A stretch of DNA of 64,000 nt from Exiguobacterium sp. 9-2 (GTDB lineage: Bacteria; Bacillota; Bacilli; Exiguobacteriales; Exiguobacteriaceae), in assembly GCF_036287235.1 (NCBI RefSeq), contig NZ_CP142850.1:336001-400000 (forward strand), given 5' to 3'. Within the stretch, counting starts at the first letter, position 1. Every line of letters starts with the position of its first letter. Positions 14,415-22,962 of the stretch are shown piece by piece. The position numbers and the translations under genes are program-made. Below the pieces are notes generated by a model, which saw only the letters and a list, made by a program, of their open reading frames with translations, ran no database searches and was not told where the DNA came from.

Positions 14415-16131
14415 GTTACTCAAACGATTGACGGCGTATAAATGGGCAGTACTCGCGGTGCTCGTCTTGGTTTTCGCACAATCAATGTCTGATCTCTATT
14501 TGCCGACACTAATGGCGGACATCATCGATAAAGGCGTCGTTACCGGCGATACCGCGTATATCTGGAAAATTGGTGCCGTCATGCTCGGGATAACCGGTGT
14601 CGGGGCGTTAGCTGCCGTTGCCGCCAGTTATTATTCATCGAAGGCGTCGATGGGACTCGGACGGGATATCCGTCGCCAAGTCTTCAACCATGTTGAACGG
14701 TTCTCCCTGCAAGAGTTCGACCAAGTCGGAACGGCGTCATTGATCACGCGGACGACGAACGACATCACGCAAGTCCAACAAGTCGTCATCATGATGTTAC
14801 GGATGGTCGTCAGTGCACCGATCATGTTCATCGGTGGATTGATCATGGCCGTCTCAAAAGATGCCAAACTCTCACTCGTCATCGTCGCGGCGATGCCGGT
14901 CCTTGTGATTTCAATCCTGTTGATTTTGTGGAAAGGGGTTCCGTTGTTTGGGAAAGTTCAAAAGCGACTCGACCGTCTGAACCTCGTCTTGCGGGAGAAC
15001 TTGACCGGGATCCGTGTCATCCGTGCCTTTAACCGGGAACGTGATGAACAAGTGCGATTGACAAAAGCGAACGCGGATTTGACAGAAGTCTCGATCAAGG
15101 TCAATAAAATCATGGCGTTCTTGATGCCAGTGATGATGCTCGTCATGAACTTGACGGTCGTCGGTGTCATTTGGTTCGGGGGCATCCGGATCGATAATGG
15201 CGGCATGCAGATCGGGGATTTGATGGCGTTCATCCAGTACGTCATGCAAATCATGTTCGCTCTCGTCATGGCTTCAGTCATGTTCGTCATGATTCCGCGG
15301 GCAGCCGTCTCGGCGAAACGGATCAATGAAGTCCTCGAGATGACACCAACAATGACAGATGAGGGAACACAAACCGCTGACCGTGAAAAAGGAACGCTCG
15401 TCTTTGATCGTGTCACGTTCCGTTACCCAGGAGCTGAGACACCCGTTTTATCCGATATTAGTTTTACGGCACGACCAGGTGAAGTGACGGCTGTGATCGG
15501 TGGGACCGGTTCTGGTAAATCAACGCTCGTCAATTTGATTCCCCGTTTTTATGACGTAACAGAAGGGAGCATTCGCGTCAATGGCGTTAATAGCCAGGAC
15601 GTACCGCAAGAGGAACTGCGGTCGAAAATCGGCTTCGTTCCCCAAAAGGCGTTACTGTTCACAGGTACGATTGCCGAAAACATTCGTTTCGGGAAAGAGG
15701 ACGCGATAGATGAAGAGGTCGCGCATGCAGCGCACATCGCGCAAGCGACGGACTTTATCGAACGGATGCCGGATGGTTACAATGCGCGGATCGAACAAGG
15801 CGGATCGAACGTCTCTGGTGGGCAAAAACAACGGTTGTCGATTGCTCGGGCCCTCGTTCGTCGACCAGATCTATATGTCTTTGATGACAGTTTTTCAGCG
15901 CTCGACTTCAAGACCGATGCGGCTCTTCGGAAAGCGTTACGGGAAGAAACACGCGAAGCGACGGTCTTGATCGTTGCTCAACGTGTCAGTACCGTCATCG
16001 ATGCCGATCAAATCATCGTCCTTGATGAAGGGAAAGTCGCTGGAATCGGCACGCACGACGAGTTGTTTGCGAGCAACGCCGTCTATCAGGAAATCGTTAA
16101 GTCACAACTATCAGAGGAGGAAATCGCATGA
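14407..16131 (+). CDS. ABC multidrug-type exporter half, degenerate ATPase site subunit
   Basis: 574 residues: a six-helix exporter domain (about 15-310) and an ATPase domain (about 335-570) with Walker A GGTGSGKST at 365-373 and signature VSGGQ. The catalytic glutamate after Walker B is Asp494 (VFDDS), and the switch histidine is Gln525 (VAQR). Such changes mark the non-hydrolysing site of heterodimeric exporters like BmrCD or TM287/288. It is coupled to the MarR gene before it and to the second half-transporter after it (ATGA overlap). Function: export of drugs or lipids across the membrane. Confidence 0.92.
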   Translation: MIKLLKRLTAYKWAVLAVLVLVFAQSMSDLYLPTLMADIIDKGVVTGDTAYIWKIGAVMLGITGVGALAAVAASYYSSKASMGLGRDIRRQVFNHVERFSLQEFDQVGTASLITRTTNDITQVQQVVIMMLRMVVSAPIMFIGGLIMAVSKDAKLSLVIVAAMPVLVISILLILWKGVPLFGKVQKRLDRLNLVLRENLTGIRVIRAFNRERDEQVRLTKANADLTEVSIKVNKIMAFLMPVMMLVMNLTVVGVIWFGGIRIDNGGMQIGDLMAFIQYVMQIMFALVMASVMFVMIPRAAVSAKRINEVLEMTPTMTDEGTQTADREKGTLVFDRVTFRYPGAETPVLSDISFTARPGEVTAVIGGTGSGKSTLVNLIPRFYDVTEGSIRVNGVNSQDVPQEELRSKIGFVPQKALLFTGTIAENIRFGKEDAIDEEVAHAAHIAQATDFIERMPDGYNARIEQGGSNVSGGQKQRLSIARALVRRPDLYVFDDSFSALDFKTDAALRKALREETREATVLIVAQRVSTVIDADQIIVLDEGKVAGIGTHDELFASNAVYQEIVKSQLSEEEIA

Positions 16132-17984
16132 GTGAGAAGAAACGACCTGCCGGCGGTCCTCCGCCTGGTGGTCCCGGTGGCGGAAATATGATGATGCTTG
16201 GTGAAAAACCAAAGGATTTCAAAGCAACGTTCCGACGCCTGCTTCGGTATCTGCGTCCGCGTCGGACGGCACTGATCGGTGTCTTTTTAGCAGCGATCCT
16301 CAGTACAGTCTTCATGATTGCCGGTCCGAAAATCATGGGAACGGCGATCACGGAATTGTTTGAAGGTGCGTATGCGAAATTCCAAGGTGTACCAGGAGCA
16401 GAAATTGATTTCACGAAAATCGGACAGATCCTCTTGTGGCTCGCTGGACTTTATATCATCAGTAGTCTGTTCAATTACTTGCAACAGTATTTGATGTCGG
16501 GCATCGCTCAAAAAACAGTCTACGATTTACGTGAGGACGTCAATCATAAACTCGAACGCTTGCCATTAAAATACTATGATGGTCGTCCGAACGGGGAGAC
16601 ACTCAGCCGCGTGACGAACGACATCGATACGATCGGGAGTACGTTACAACAAAGTGTGACATCATTCATCACGTCGATCGTGACAATCGTCGGGATTTTA
16701 ATCATGATGCTGACGATTAGTCCATTGTTAACACTGATTTCACTTGTCTCGTTGCCGGTCTCGATTTTTGCGATTCGTCCGATTTTGAAACGATCCCAAA
16801 AATACTTTGCCGATCAACAACGGACACTCGGTCAGTTGAACGGACACGTCGAAGAGATGTATACCGGACACTCTGTCGTCAAGGCGTTCGGACATGAACG
16901 CAAAGCGGTCGAGCAGTTCGATGCCGTCAACGAGGAGTTGTATGAAGCAGGACGTAAAGCACAGTTCATCTCCGGGATCATCATGCCGATGATGATGTTC
17001 ATCGGGAATATCAGTTACGTTCTGATCAGTATCGTCGGCGGGATTCTCGTCACGCAACGGGCGATCTCGATCGGGGATATCCAAGCGTTCATCACCTATA
17101 CACGCCAGTTCACGCAACCAATCACACAAACGGCGAACATCGCGAACATCGTCCAATCGACGGTCGCAGCAGCGGAACGTGTCTTCGAATTACTGGACGA
17201 AGAAGAAGAGATCAAGGAAGTGACGACGCATCGTCTTGCGCAGGCTGAAGGAGCCGTTGCATTCGAACACGTTGATTTTGGTTACGGAAACGATCTCTTG
17301 ATCGAGGATATGAACATTGATGTCGCACCGGGACAAACCGTCGCGATCGTTGGACCGACGGGTGCCGGTAAGACGACGATGATCAATCTATTGATGCGCT
17401 TTTATGAATTAAACGGCGGGACGATTCGAATTGACGGTATCGATACCCGTGAGATGTCACGCGAAGACTTACGGACGACGTTCGGTATGGTCTTACAAGA
17501 TACGTGGCTCTTCAACGGTACGATCCGAGACAATCTTGCTTACGGTAAAAATGGAGCAACCGAAGAAGAGATTGTCGCGGCAGCGAAGACCGCACATGCT
17601 GATCATTTCATCCGGACATTGCCGGACGGGTATGATACCGTCTTGAATGAGGAAGCTTCGAACATCTCGCAAGGTCAGAAACAGTTGTTGACGATTGCTC
17701 GGGCAGTTCTTGCCGATCCTCCGATCATGATCCTTGATGAAGCGACTTCTAGTGTGGATACACGGACGGAGGTCTTCATCCAGCAAGCAATGCGACGGTT
17801 GATGGAAGGACGGACGAGTTTCGTCATTGCTCACCGTCTGTCGACGATCAAAGATGCTGATTTGATTCTCGTCATGAATCAAGGGCGTGTCATCGAACAA
17901 GGTACTCATAAGGAATTACTCGAGGCAGATGGATTTTATGCGGATCTGTACAATAGCCAATTCTCTGAAAAAGAAGTCGTATGA
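16128..17984 (+). CDS. ABC multidrug-type exporter half, catalytic subunit
   Basis: 618 residues: a Pro/Gly-rich N-terminus (GGPPPGGPGGG), six membrane helices, and an ATPase domain with Walker A GPTGAGKTT, intact catalytic Glu538 (ILDEA) and switch His569 (AHR). Its own signature is altered to SQGQ around Ser514-Gln515, so it would line the degenerate site formed with its partner's Walker A, while the partner's intact SGGQ completes the active one. Complementary changes in the two halves show that they form a heterodimer. Last gene of the MarR operon; a terminator follows at once. Confidence 0.92.
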   Translation: MSEKKRPAGGPPPGGPGGGNMMMLGEKPKDFKATFRRLLRYLRPRRTALIGVFLAAILSTVFMIAGPKIMGTAITELFEGAYAKFQGVPGAEIDFTKIGQILLWLAGLYIISSLFNYLQQYLMSGIAQKTVYDLREDVNHKLERLPLKYYDGRPNGETLSRVTNDIDTIGSTLQQSVTSFITSIVTIVGILIMMLTISPLLTLISLVSLPVSIFAIRPILKRSQKYFADQQRTLGQLNGHVEEMYTGHSVVKAFGHERKAVEQFDAVNEELYEAGRKAQFISGIIMPMMMFIGNISYVLISIVGGILVTQRAISIGDIQAFITYTRQFTQPITQTANIANIVQSTVAAAERVFELLDEEEEIKEVTTHRLAQAEGAVAFEHVDFGYGNDLLIEDMNIDVAPGQTVAIVGPTGAGKTTMINLLMRFYELNGGTIRIDGIDTREMSREDLRTTFGMVLQDTWLFNGTIRDNLAYGKNGATEEEIVAAAKTAHADHFIRTLPDGYDTVLNEEASNISQGQKQLLTIARAVLADPPIMILDEATSSVDTRTEVFIQQAMRRLMEGRTSFVIAHRLSTIKDADLILVMNQGRVIEQGTHKELLEADGFYADLYNSQFSEKEVV

Positions 17985-17990
17985 TATAAG

Positions 17991-18026
17991 GCAGTGTCGT
18001 CATGTAGACGATGCTGCTTTTTTTTA
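17991..18026 (+). terminator. terminator of the MarR/ABC exporter operon
   Basis: An 11-bp stem with G-U pairs (17991-18001 with 18007-18017) followed by nine T residues. Confidence 0.85.
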
Positions 18027-18120
18027 GAAACGATTATTGTAAATGTGTATTTTCACATACCGTAGTTATCCAATTTCTTGTAGGAAAAACAAGAAACGCC
18101 ACATTCTGGTACAGGTAAGG

Positions 18121-18146
18121 GTTTAACAAATCCTTTAGCTGGGGAA
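18121..18146 (+). promoter_or_regulatory. SigB-like promoter before the TM-repeat channel gene
   Basis: GTTTAA (18121-18126), 14-bp spacer, GGGGAA (18141-18146), close to the SigB pattern GTTTAA-N12-15-GGGTAT. It lies about 55 bases before the start codon. Confidence 0.5.
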
Positions 18147-18201
18147 ATTAAAGAAGTGTTAGAAATATATAATTTTATCTTAGGTGAAGGAGTGTGAAAA
18201 G

Positions 18202-20025
18202 ATGAATAACATTTGGAACGGAACGTCGTTGAACTTGAACGGCATTCTCGGATCACTTGGCAACTTGCTTGGAGCGATCATCGTCTTTTTAATTGGATGG
18301 CTCATTGCTAAGCTGATTGCGAACGGGATTCAAAAAGCGTTAGAGAAATCTGGAGTCGTCAACAAGTTATCGCCTCAAAAAGAAGGAGCGCCACCAAAGA
18401 AGAAAAAGTGGACACCTGAAAAAATTATCGGGACTGTCGTCTTTTGGGTTCTCATGGTCTTCGTCCTGATCTTGGTCTTCAATATCCTTAATCTGAACAT
18501 CATTGCGGGACCACTTGCGGATACGATGAGTACATTGCTCGCGGCAATCCCAAATATCCTAAAAGCAGCCCTCATCCTCCTCTTGGCATATGTCATCGCG
18601 GTCGTTCTCCGCATGATCATCGTCAAAGCAGGTACGAAGCTGATGGCGAACGACAAAGTACGTTCGAACAAGATGCTTCAAGGTCAGACAGATCTTTCAG
18701 CTTATCCAAAAATCGCAGGGGAGATCGTCTTCTACCTCGTCTTGCTTCTGTTCCTACCAGGTGTACTTGGTGCGTTGAACATTGAGAGTGTCTCACAACC
18801 GTTTAGCCAATTGTTATCGTCATTCCTTGGATTCATTCCACGCTTGATTGCTGCGGCAGCCATCTTCTTCGTTGGCTTCCTCGTAGCGAAAATCGTCCGC
18901 GATATCGTGACGAATTTCCTTCATGCTGTTGGAACGGATAAATTTGCATCTCGCTTCAATCTTGGGTCAAATGATCAAAAAGATTCGAAATCACTGTCGT
19001 CGATTCTTGGAACAGTCGTCTTCATCTTGATTCTGATTCCAATCACGATTTCAGCACTTGATCAATTAAATATTAAAGGAATTACAGGACCAGCGATCAA
19101 CATGTTGAACGATGTCCTCGGTATGATTCCGAACATCATCGTCGGTGTCGTTCTGATTCTTGTCGGTCTTTATGTCGGACGTTTCATCAAGAAATTCGTT
19201 ACAGATCTCTTGTCACGTCTTGGATTCAACAACCTAACACGTCACTTGAAAATCGGGACGTGGGATGCGAACCAAGCGTCTACATCACCAGCTTCCATCG
19301 TTGGTGCACTCGTTGAGATCGTCATCGTCGTTCTCTTCGTCGTCGAAGCCTTCAACTTGATTGGTCTTGATTTCATGGTCGACCTCGGTCGTGCCGTCCT
19401 TGCTTTCTTGCCAAGCGTCTTGACAGCGATCATCATTCTCGCGATCGGTATCATCGTCAGCAACCTTGTCAAACGTACGATGGACAGCCTGTTCGGTAAC
19501 TCTGAACTGAAAGTCCTCTCAATCGTTGCGAAGTATGCGATTCTTGCACTTGCTGTCTTCATGGCACTTGATCAATTGGGTGTTGCGGATACAATCGTCA
19601 ACTCAGCCTTCATCTTGATCCTTGGAGCACTTGCGCTTGCTTTCGGTCTTGCCTTTGGTCTCGGTGGACGTGATAATGCATCGCGTTACCTCGATCGTTT
19701 GCAAAAGAAAGCAGAGAACACGGAAGTCGACACATCGAATCTTCCAAGTAAGTCTGCATCGACTTCTTCTTCACCAAGCTTGAAAGATGCAGCAAAAGGT
19801 GCTGCGTCACAAGCAGCGGATGATGTCACACCAGATCGTGCACCACGTTCAGCGCGTTCATCTTCAACAGATGAAACGACACATGGTACACCAAAAGGTG
19901 CGTTGCCAGAAAATGATTTAGCACAACAAGATGATTATCCGATTGACCCAAATGATCATAAAGGGCCAAACCTCGATCATCCTAACAATCGTCCAAACCT
20001 CGATCACCCTAATGATCGTCCGTAA
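18202..20025 (+). CDS. mechanosensitive-channel-like membrane protein with conserved TM-helix repeats
   Basis: 607 residues. Glycine/alanine-rich membrane helices come in repeated units of the form 'LLAAIPNILKAALILLLAY', 'FLGFIPRLIAAAAIFFVGF', 'VLGMIPNIIVGVVLILVGL', 'VLAFLPSVLTAIIILAIGI': at least four related copies spaced about 100-120 residues, as in the conserved-TM-helix proteins linked to MscS. The last helix ends ALAFGLAFGLGGRDNA, recalling the MscS pore exit. A hydrophilic tail of about 110 residues is rich in Ser/Asp/Pro and closes with two PNLDHPN-type repeats. ATG at 18202 chosen for the GAAGGAG 9 nt before. The SigB-like promoter fits an osmotic-stress role. Confidence 0.82.
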   Translation: MNNIWNGTSLNLNGILGSLGNLLGAIIVFLIGWLIAKLIANGIQKALEKSGVVNKLSPQKEGAPPKKKKWTPEKIIGTVVFWVLMVFVLILVFNILNLNIIAGPLADTMSTLLAAIPNILKAALILLLAYVIAVVLRMIIVKAGTKLMANDKVRSNKMLQGQTDLSAYPKIAGEIVFYLVLLLFLPGVLGALNIESVSQPFSQLLSSFLGFIPRLIAAAAIFFVGFLVAKIVRDIVTNFLHAVGTDKFASRFNLGSNDQKDSKSLSSILGTVVFILILIPITISALDQLNIKGITGPAINMLNDVLGMIPNIIVGVVLILVGLYVGRFIKKFVTDLLSRLGFNNLTRHLKIGTWDANQASTSPASIVGALVEIVIVVLFVVEAFNLIGLDFMVDLGRAVLAFLPSVLTAIIILAIGIIVSNLVKRTMDSLFGNSELKVLSIVAKYAILALAVFMALDQLGVADTIVNSAFILILGALALAFGLAFGLGGRDNASRYLDRLQKKAENTEVDTSNLPSKSASTSSSPSLKDAAKGAASQAADDVTPDRAPRSARSSSTDETTHGTPKGALPENDLAQQDDYPIDPNDHKGPNLDHPNNRPNLDHPNDRP

Positions 20026-20032
20026 TGAGAGT

Positions 20033-20070
20033 ACGCCCTTTCCTCTAACTTTAGGGGAAAGGGCGTTTTT
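20033..20070 (+). terminator. terminator of the TM-repeat channel gene
   Basis: ACGCCCTTTCC (20033-20043) pairs with GGAAAGGGCGT (20056-20066), followed by TTTTT. Confidence 0.9.
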
Positions 20071-20094
20071 GCGTTGATGCATCAAAGCGTTGTC

Positions 20095-20136
20095 GTATTT
20101 TCACAAAAGTGGTTTGACCACTTTGTGAAAAAATAC
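20095..20136. repeat. long imperfect hairpin in the leader before the amino-acid permease
   Basis: Arms of about 19 bases (20095-20113 and 20117-20136) pair with small bulges around a 3-nt loop. No T-run follows, and a separate terminator already precedes it. Role unknown; the expected promoter of the permease (TATGAT at 20172) is downstream, so the hairpin would not be in that mRNA. Confidence 0.55.
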
Positions 20137-20148
20137 AGAAAAAAAGAC

Positions 20149-20177
20149 TTATCGAACCTGACATCGTTTGTTATGAT
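20149..20177 (+). promoter_or_regulatory. possible promoter of the amino-acid permease gene
   Basis: TATGAT (20172-20177) with a weak TTATCG 17 bp upstream. Confidence 0.4.
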
Positions 20178-20241
20178 TAGAAAGTCAATTACCTCAATGA
20201 TTTGAATATTCAGAAAAAAGAGAAAGTTCGGAGGATGAAAC

Positions 20242-21627
20242 ATGAGTTTGCTTCGCAAGAAAGATGTCAGTGTAATGATGGATATGAAACAACATTCCAA
20301 ACTGGCACGTCATTTATCAGGGTTTGACCTTATTTTACTTGGAATCGGTGCCATCATCGGAACCGGAATTTTCGTTCTAACAGGAACGGGTGCTCTTTAT
20401 GCTGGACCAGCTTTACCGATCTCATTCATTATTTCTGCAGTCGTCTGTGCACTCGCAGCCCTTTGTTATGCTGAATTCTCGTCGATGATTCCTGTTTCAG
20501 GTAGTGTATATACGTATACATACGCAACGATCGGGGAACTTGTCGCCTGGATCATCGGGTGGTGTTTGATCTTAGAATATGGACTCGCTTCAAGTGCCGT
20601 TGCAACTGGCTGGTCAGGGTATTTCCAGTCGCTCTTAGCAGGTTTCGGCGTCCATTTACCGACGGCTTTAACAGCTGCGCCAGGAGCTGTACCGGGAAGC
20701 GAGACATTCTTTAACTTACCGGCATTCTTGATTTTAATGGTCATCACGCTCTTGCTTTCACTTGGCATTAAAGAAACAAAACGCGTCAACAATGTCATGG
20801 TACTCGTCAAAGTTGCCGTCGTTGTTCTTTTCATCGTCGTCGGGATTTGGTATGTCGAACCAGGCAACTATAAACCATTTGCTCCGTTTGGTATGAGTGG
20901 GATCCTACAAGCTTCGGCGATTGCCTTCTTTGCGTACCTTGGGTTCGATGCGGTTACATCAGCGGCAGAAGAAGTCAAAAACCCAGGACGTAACTTACCA
21001 ATCGGAATCTTGGGATCGCTTGCGATCGTTACCGTTCTATACGTCGTCGTTTCGGCTATCATGGTCGGAATCGTTCCATTCAAACAGTTCGAGGGTGTCG
21101 ATAGTCCCGTATCGCTTGCGTTAAAAGTCGCAGGTCAAGACTGGGTTGCTGGATTTGTTGACTTGGGTGCCATCGTTGGTATGACGACGGTCATCCTTGT
21201 TATGACATTTGGTCTTATTCGTCTCTTGTTCGCGATGAGCCGTGACGGACTTTTACCGAAAGTCTTCTCGGATGTTAATGAAAAATCACACACACCGGTC
21301 AAAGCGACATGGATTCTCGGAACAATCGCTGGTTTGATTGCTGGATTCGTGCCACTCGGTACACTTGCTGAATTGATCAACATCGGGACACTGGCAGCAT
21401 TCGCGCTCATCTCAATCGCAGTCATCATTCTGCGCCGGACGCGTCCTGATTTGAAGCGTGCCTTTAAAGTTCCGTTCGTACCAGTCTTACCGATTCTATC
21501 AGTCCTCGCTTGTATCATGTTGATGGTCAACTTACAGAAATTCACATGGATTGCCTTCTTCGTTTGGACAGCAATCGGACTGCTTGTTTACTTTGGTTAC
21601 GGACGTAGCCGTTCTAAAATTCAATAA
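20242..21627 (+). CDS. APC-family amino-acid permease (CAT/YfnA-like)
   Basis: 461 residues with twelve or more membrane helices. The first helix shows the APC substrate-binding break GIGAIIGTGIFVLTG, and FAYLGFDAVTSAAEEVKNPGRNLP in helix 6 is the hallmark of the cationic amino-acid transporter branch. Bacillus relatives include YfnA and the branch with GkApcT; substrates range from branched-chain or cationic amino acids to methylthioribose, so none is assigned. Start ATG at 20242 with TCGGAGG upstream. Monocistronic between two terminators. Confidence 0.9.
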   Translation: MSLLRKKDVSVMMDMKQHSKLARHLSGFDLILLGIGAIIGTGIFVLTGTGALYAGPALPISFIISAVVCALAALCYAEFSSMIPVSGSVYTYTYATIGELVAWIIGWCLILEYGLASSAVATGWSGYFQSLLAGFGVHLPTALTAAPGAVPGSETFFNLPAFLILMVITLLLSLGIKETKRVNNVMVLVKVAVVVLFIVVGIWYVEPGNYKPFAPFGMSGILQASAIAFFAYLGFDAVTSAAEEVKNPGRNLPIGILGSLAIVTVLYVVVSAIMVGIVPFKQFEGVDSPVSLALKVAGQDWVAGFVDLGAIVGMTTVILVMTFGLIRLLFAMSRDGLLPKVFSDVNEKSHTPVKATWILGTIAGLIAGFVPLGTLAELINIGTLAAFALISIAVIILRRTRPDLKRAFKVPFVPVLPILSVLACIMLMVNLQKFTWIAFFVWTAIGLLVYFGYGRSRSKIQ

Positions 21628-21633
21628 GTAGGG

Positions 21634-21658
21634 CACCCTTGGCGACAAGGGTGTTTTT
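21634..21658 (+). terminator. terminator of the amino-acid permease gene
   Basis: CACCCTTG-GCGA-CAAGGGTG hairpin followed by TTTTT. Confidence 0.9.
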
Positions 21659-21717
21659 GTGTGCAGGAAATCGCAAGAAAGATAGCGAAACTGCTCAGTG
21701 GAAAAGGAGGTTTTTCG

Positions 21718-22497
21718 ATGATTCATATTCAACGCGCGCCTGACTTAAAAACAGCATATCAAACGATGCAGGATGGATTTCAAGATTATCTGATTCCGCT
21801 GCACTTATCAGAAGCAGAGTTTCAGAAGCGAATTCTCGAGCGAGACGGAAACCAGTTGGAACATTCGTTTATTGCCTACCATGGAGAAAAACCGGTTGGT
21901 CTTTGGCTGAACGGTTGGAAGGAAATCGATGGTCAACGCATCATGCGATGTGGAGGGCTGGGCATTTCACCGCAGTATCGACGACTTGGCATTGCAAAAG
22001 CCTTGTACCAAGCGCAACTGAGCCACGCTAAGGAAATCGGAATGGATGAACTGATGCTTGAAGTCATTCAAGGGAACGATCCGGCGATTCGATTGTATCA
22101 ATCGCTTCACTACAAGATTGTTGGAGAAATTGGATATTTTCATTTAACCGATGAACATCAAAAATCCGCTTTGCCAGCGATCGAAGAAACAGAGTTCTTA
22201 AAACAGTATCGTGGACAAGGAGAATACATCTGGCAACAAGATCCTCATGTCATGCAACGCTTGCAGGCGAATTATTATCAACTCGAGGAAAGTGTCGTCG
22301 CTGTAGCGGAGGCTGCTTTATTGTCGGTCGTCGGTCCAACAGAACATAAAGCAAGGCATGCGACAGAAGTCGTCCGCCATTTACCGGGAACGACCTATCA
22401 TTATCAATCGACAGATGTACAAGTGTGGGAAGCATTACGTTCTGAAGGATGGATACAACGGGATTTGAAGCAATACATCATGCGTCAGTCACTATAA
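21718..22497 (+). CDS. GNAT-family N-acetyltransferase
   Basis: 259 residues. The N-terminal half is a GNAT domain: GGLGISPQYRRLGIAKALYQAQL carries the acetyl-CoA binding Q/RxxGxA pattern (about residues 79-101), followed by LEVIQGNDPAIRLYQSLHYKIVG. The C-terminal 110 residues look like a second, degenerate domain. The acceptor is unknown. ATG at 21718 with AAAAGGAGG is chosen over the frame start at 21661, which lies inside the leader. Convergent with the Nudix gene, with a shared terminator. Confidence 0.87.
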   Translation: MIHIQRAPDLKTAYQTMQDGFQDYLIPLHLSEAEFQKRILERDGNQLEHSFIAYHGEKPVGLWLNGWKEIDGQRIMRCGGLGISPQYRRLGIAKALYQAQLSHAKEIGMDELMLEVIQGNDPAIRLYQSLHYKIVGEIGYFHLTDEHQKSALPAIEETEFLKQYRGQGEYIWQQDPHVMQRLQANYYQLEESVVAVAEAALLSVVGPTEHKARHATEVVRHLPGTTYHYQSTDVQVWEALRSEGWIQRDLKQYIMRQSL

Positions 22498-22498
22498 G

Positions 22499-22530
22499 AA
22501 AAACGCCGCTATCCTTCAGCGGCGTTTTTT
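22499..22530. terminator. bidirectional terminator
   Basis: AAAACGCCGCT and AGCGGCGTTTT pair around a 7-nt loop with A and T runs outside; it overlaps the end of the convergent Nudix gene. Confidence 0.9.
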
Positions 22531-22962
22531 GTAGTCTTCAATCATTCGAGCGTGAGAACCGACCAAGTGATCGGGTAAGTCGTCTAGCGAAACGAACTGA
22601 AGTTTGATGCTTTCGTCACTTTGCTTTAACGTTCCGATCGGATGTTCACCGATATAGGCGAGAGTGACGCTTTGAAAGACGTCTCCGTTCGCTAAAATCG
22701 TCACGTATTGCGGACCGGAGTAGACATCGAGTAACGTCAATCGTTCGACTTCCAGTCCAGTCTCTTCGAGGAGTTCCCGACGAGCGGTCTCTTCCGGTGA
22801 TTCCGCCCATTCCATTAATCCACCTGGCAAACCGAAGCGAGCTTGTGCTTCGTTCCGTTGTTCCAGCAGAATGTGTTCATGTTGCACGACGAGGACAACG
22901 GAACCGACGAGAATGACCGGATCGTGACCGATTTTTCGACGTAACTGTTCGACATAATTCAT
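22516..22962 (-). CDS. Nudix hydrolase
   Basis: 148 residues with a complete Nudix box, from GLMEWAESPEETARRELLEE to TGL (G-x5-E-x7-REUxEExGU), preceded by the usual RFGLPGG. It should cleave a nucleoside diphosphate linked to another group, with Mg ions; substrate unknown. The ATG at 22962 overlaps the stop codon of the nitric-oxide-synthase gene (ATGA), and AAGGAG stands 7 nt before it inside that gene. Translational coupling suggests a shared purpose, perhaps cleaning oxidised or nitrosated nucleotides, which is speculative. Confidence 0.9.
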   Translation of the reverse strand: MNYVEQLRRKIGHDPVILVGSVVLVVQHEHILLEQRNEAQARFGLPGGLMEWAESPEETARRELLEETGLEVERLTLLDVYSGPQYVTILANGDVFQSVTLAYIGEHPIGTLKQSDESIKLQFVSLDDLPDHLVGSHARMIEDYKKRR

